Assembly (NCBI RefSeq): GCF_000003855.2
Contig: NW_003101651.1
Span: forward strand, 180,944-244,943
DNA length: 64,000 nucleotides
Direction: 5' to 3'
Source of the DNA: Blastomyces gilchristii SLH14081
Lineage: Eukaryota; Ascomycota; Eurotiomycetes; Onygenales; Ajellomycetaceae
The notes under the pieces are model-generated. The model was not told where the DNA came from, searched no databases, and worked only from the letters and a program-made list of their open reading frames with translations. Positions 60,256-64,000 of this stretch are shown here, piece after piece. Numbering within the stretch: position 1 is the stretch's first letter; the number at the start of each line of letters is the position of its first letter. The translations under genes and the position numbers were made by a program.

Positions 60256-61629
60256 TCATCAAGAGATATCTGAACATGTAACAACATGTAAGAAAAGAGA
60301 AACAATTAGTTAAAGTAAATACTGAGTTCTCAGATAGAAGCTTGCTTATCAGTCACTCTGACCTCATAATAAGATCTTATAAAGAGAATGTCAGTGAAAG
60401 ATCTGAGAGTTCTGACACTCAGATATATGAGATATTTATATAATTACACATCTGATAATTGATATAATCATGTCTAATAATAATATAAAACTCTTGAACA
60501 CAAGTATAGATGTGATGTCACAGTGACTCTAAGCAATGTTGAAATTATAATAACAATAAATAGCTGATATACATACAACTCAATAACTTCAATACAAAGA
60601 GATTCAATGATTAACTCATACAATTTCAACATTTACAGAATTAAATATAAAAGCACTGAAGAAATACTTAGATATCTCTGTATATTTCAATACTTTTGAT
60701 CTCACTCTCTACTTATCATGAAGAATGAAAATGCTTATAAAACTGAGTGTAGATGAAGATGTCATCAGTTCATTAATTAATCAAGATTAATATATCAATG
60801 AATAATTGAAGAATTGTATGAAATAGAAGTTTTATTCATGAATGAAAGCATGTGAATCAGTGTTACAAATATCTGATAATATTATTAAATATCTTGATAT
60901 TCTGTTCTGAGACACTGTCATATAACAGAAAGTGTTAAATTAATTATAGAGTATCTAACAGAGAAATACTTCTCTTATAACATTTATCTCTGACTTCAAC
61001 ATCAAAATTCTAGAAGCAGATGATCAATCTTGAGAGAATTGAATGAAGATTAGCATGCTTAAGAAGACATTAACTTTCAAACTCTTACAGACTCTTATAA
61101 GTGTAGATGAAGATCAGACTTATAAAGACTTCTATACACAGCTCTGAACATTGAATAATTGTCTTATCAAGCTCAAGAGTATATAGAACAGTGACAGAAG
61201 ATGTTATATTTCAGTCACTCATACATCTATGTTAAAGAATAATAACAATGATGCAGATACTATGAACTGAGTAGACTTAAATATCTATATATAAGCAAGA
61301 ATCTCTGCTGTCTGAACAGGCTTTCAAGTCTCTGAGATCACTTTCAAAGAAGTCACTAATTGATGTTAATATAAAGTGTACATTAACTGTAACTGATTAG
61401 AACACATTACTTTCAACTGCTAATTAATCTATGTATCTTCACACTTGAGAGAAAGATCAGTATCTTCTCATTCAAAGAATAAATCAGTGTCTATTCAGAT
61501 CAATCACATTACATTAGAGAAAGATTCAGAAGATAACTATAAGAATGTCTCAGTGAAACAGAGAAAAGATTAGCTTCTGTTCAAATTTGTAAACAGAAGC
61601 TTGAAGAGATTGAATAATAATAATTTAAA

Positions 61630-64000
61630 GAGAAAATGATAATGAATACAATTCTTATATCTACTGTGATTGATAATATATATAATATGAAAGCTATGAT
61701 AGACAGCAGTCTATGTTACTATACAATGATAAAATCTTCAGTTATAAGATGTTATAACCTTCAGTGTATCTTCTTATCAAAACCTTAACTTCTAGCAGAA
61801 TTTAATAGTTTAAAAGACATTTATATCTGTTACATGATAAAGTTGATCATAGATATAAGAGAACATCAATATGAAGATGTCTATATATATGAAGTTGATA
61901 ATCTTGATTATAATCTTATATTAGAACTTGTCTGACTATCTGAATAAGATATCTTATTAAATACTTAAAACAGAAGCTTGATATTCTCTAATAATAATAG
62001 AATTCATGAAGATGATATTCATAAGATCATGAATCTGACACAGATCTCTGTCAATGTGTATAAAATACTCTGAAAAAGAAGTTATTAATAGCAGAATTAT
62101 ATGATAATCTATTCTATCAGTCTGACTGATATTAAAAAGACTCTAGAAAAGTTATTCTGTGTTATAATAACAGATTCTTGTACAAAACTTTCTCAATAAT
62201 ATTATGAATATCTAGATGTCTTCTGATAAGATAATATTATAAATATACTCTTCTTATGAAATTCTGAAGTGAATCACAGTATCAAGTTAGAGAAAAAGAA
62301 TGATAAGAACTCTAAACTGTTATAAGACTCTCTTTATAATATATTCTGAGATGAACTTCTTCTTCTTTGAAAAACACTCAATGATCTGTTGAATAAAGAA
62401 TTTATATATATTAGTAACTCTTCTGCTGCAGCCTCTATTCTCTTTGCAAAGAAATTAGATAGAGAACTCTGATTCTGTATGAATTATTGAGAATTGAATA
62501 GATTAATAAAGAAAGACTATTATTCTTTATCTCTTATCAATGAAACTCTAGCTTATATTGAATAAGCTTAATAATTTATAAAGTTAGATGTCATTACTGT
62601 GTTTCATAAGATTTATATCACTGAAGAAGATAAGTGACTTACAGTATTTCAAACATGATATAATCTCTTTGAATAAGTAGTCATACTCTTTGAACTGATT
62701 AATACTCTCAGTATATTTCAGAAGTATATTAACTGAGCACTCTGAGACTTTCTTAATAAATTTATATCTACTTATCTAGATAATATTCTCATCTTCATTA
62801 ATGAATTCAGAAAGAAATATTAAGAGTATGTATAAAGAGTATTACAATGACTATGAGAAGCAGAACTATCAATTGATATTGATAAGTATGATTTCAAAGT
62901 CAAGAGTACTAAATACTTAGATTTTATCATAGAAGCTGATAAGAGAATCTGAATGAATTCTGAGAAGATCTCTACTATTCTTGAATAAGAGATCTCATAC
63001 ACTGTGAAAGATATACAAAGCTTCATCAGATTTGCTAACTTCTATCAGTGATTTATATAAAACTTCTTAGATATTATGAGATCACTTACAGAACTCACTA
63101 AGAAAGACTCAGTATTTTAATAATTAGTGAATACTGAAGCTGCATTTACACAGATAAAGAAGATGTTTATTAATACTTCTCTACTGATAATATTTGATTC
63201 TGATTATAAGATAGTTATTGAAGCTGATTTCTCTGACTATATAATAGAAGAAGTGATATTATAATATGATAATAAAGATGTTCTATAATTATATATCTTC
63301 ATTTTTAAGAAACTGAGTCCTGCTGAATGCAATTATAAGATCTATGATAAGAAACTTCTCATAATTGTACATTATTTAGAAGAATGAGACTCTGAACTCT
63401 GAAATATCTCTGAATTTGAGATAGTCATAGATTATAAGAATCTTAAATACTTCACAACTATCTGTAAACTCACTAAATGATAGATATAATAATCTGAGTT
63501 CTTAAGCTGCTTTTATTTTACAATACACTACTGTTCTGACAGTCAGAACTTGATGATAGATGCTCTCTCTTAACAAGAGTAAGATATATCATTCAATATA
63601 ATAGATACTCACTGAATGAACTGAGAGCATCAGCTCTTGAATCTGAAGATACTAGTTAATCAAGATAAAATAGCTCACAGCACTATACATGCTTCTCTGA
63701 TTAAAACTATCACTGATATCTTAACTTCTTCTAAATCTATATTAGATGAGCTGTGATATACAGCAGCTCAAATCAATGAACTTCTTCAAACACTTACTGA
63801 AGTAGTATGATAAAAAGCATTCTGATTTTTTCCAGAATTATGTATAAGAACTGACATCTCAGAATATTCAATCAATGATAATAATACTCTACAATTCTAT
63901 AAATGATGCTGAGTCTCTCACTTCAAACTCTTATACACTCAGATAATGCAAGAGATGCATGATTTATATATAACTGATTATTCAGACTGTGAATAACTGT
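61630..64000 (+). pseudogene. Gypsy pol (protease, RT, RNase H, start of integrase), broken
   Basis: Protease lies near 61690 (AMIDSSLCYYTMI, where DSG is expected). Reverse transcriptase lies at about 62340-62990 (SSAAASILFAKK, FIKLDVITVFHKI, YLDNILIF where YLDD is expected). The RT thumb/connection (VKDIQSFIRFANFYQ) and RNase H follow at about 63130-63480 (LLIIFDSDYKIVIEADFSDY, KKLSPAECNYKIYDKKLL, IVIDYKNLKYF). The N-terminal integrase region lies near 63890-63980. Many in-frame stops occur, often TGA at expected Trp. It is inactive. Confidence 0.88.

Larger units (their letters stand above)
59932..64000 (+). mobile_element. Ty3/gypsy retrotransposon, RIP-mutated, runs off the window
   Basis: An LTR at the left is followed by about 1.3 kb of gag-like sequence and then by protease, reverse transcriptase, RNase H and the start of integrase in the Ty3/gypsy order. 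The 3' LTR lies beyond 64000. The whole interior is AT-rich with few CpG, CC or GG. Confidence 0.9.

Noticed and set aside
1..64000. CRISPR array, phage or bacterial defence system
   Set aside because: The genes, introns and transposons are fungal; no direct repeats with regular spacers are present.

Overview
The window is nuclear DNA of a filamentous ascomycete. Genes have short spliceosomal introns with GTRNGT...YAG borders, the housekeeping proteins are fungal (OrlA/Tps2, UNC-50/Gmh1, ApsB/Mto1, a Sec7-PH ArfGEF, a PP28 phosphoprotein), and gene islands of normal base composition alternate with very AT-rich blocks of mutated retroelements. This isochore layout, Gypsy-rich AT tracts and scattered GTACTCCGTAC motifs fit Eurotiomycetes/Onygenales, and a Blastomyces-like genome is my best guess (inference only).

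Layout. 1-1842: left AT block, a reverse-strand Ty1/copia element (5' LTR at 1756-1837) with a Ty3/gypsy LTR inserted in it at the window edge. 2000-11360: gene island with a LETM1-like mitochondrial protein (+), a PAP/25A-type nucleotidyltransferase (-), trehalose-6-phosphate phosphatase (+, 3 exons) and a GNAT acetyltransferase (-). 11918-25607: a 13.7-kb nested transposon. It is a copia element with 110-bp LTRs and an ATGAA target duplication. It is broken by two 506-bp hAT-like MITEs in opposite orientation and by a full-length LINE inserted just before its polypurine tract. 25939-52833: second gene island with a Baeyer-Villiger-type flavin monooxygenase (7 exons), an MCT-like MFS transporter, a PP28/PDAP1 protein, UNC-50 (-, 4 exons), a Sec7-PH ArfGEF and an ApsB/Mto1-like microtubule-organising protein. 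52834-58570: gene-poor DNA of normal composition with microsatellites. 58585-64000: right AT block with a pogo/Tc5-type transposase remnant, a diverged MITE relative, and a gypsy element running off the window.

The six housekeeping genes do not form a pathway. The monooxygenase and the MFS transporter are adjacent and co-oriented next to the transposon block and could work together, but no other biosynthetic gene is present. UNC-50/Gmh1 and the Sec7 ArfGEF both belong to Arf-dependent Golgi/endosome traffic and lie about 3.9 kb apart, head to head.

The most informative observations concern genome defence. The retroelement interiors show repeat-induced point mutation, with CpG and CpC/GpG nearly erased but CpA largely kept. 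Short LTRs and the LINE 5' end escaped it. The nested insertions have readable target-site duplications and one natural empty site. I did not find a convincing novel functional system.
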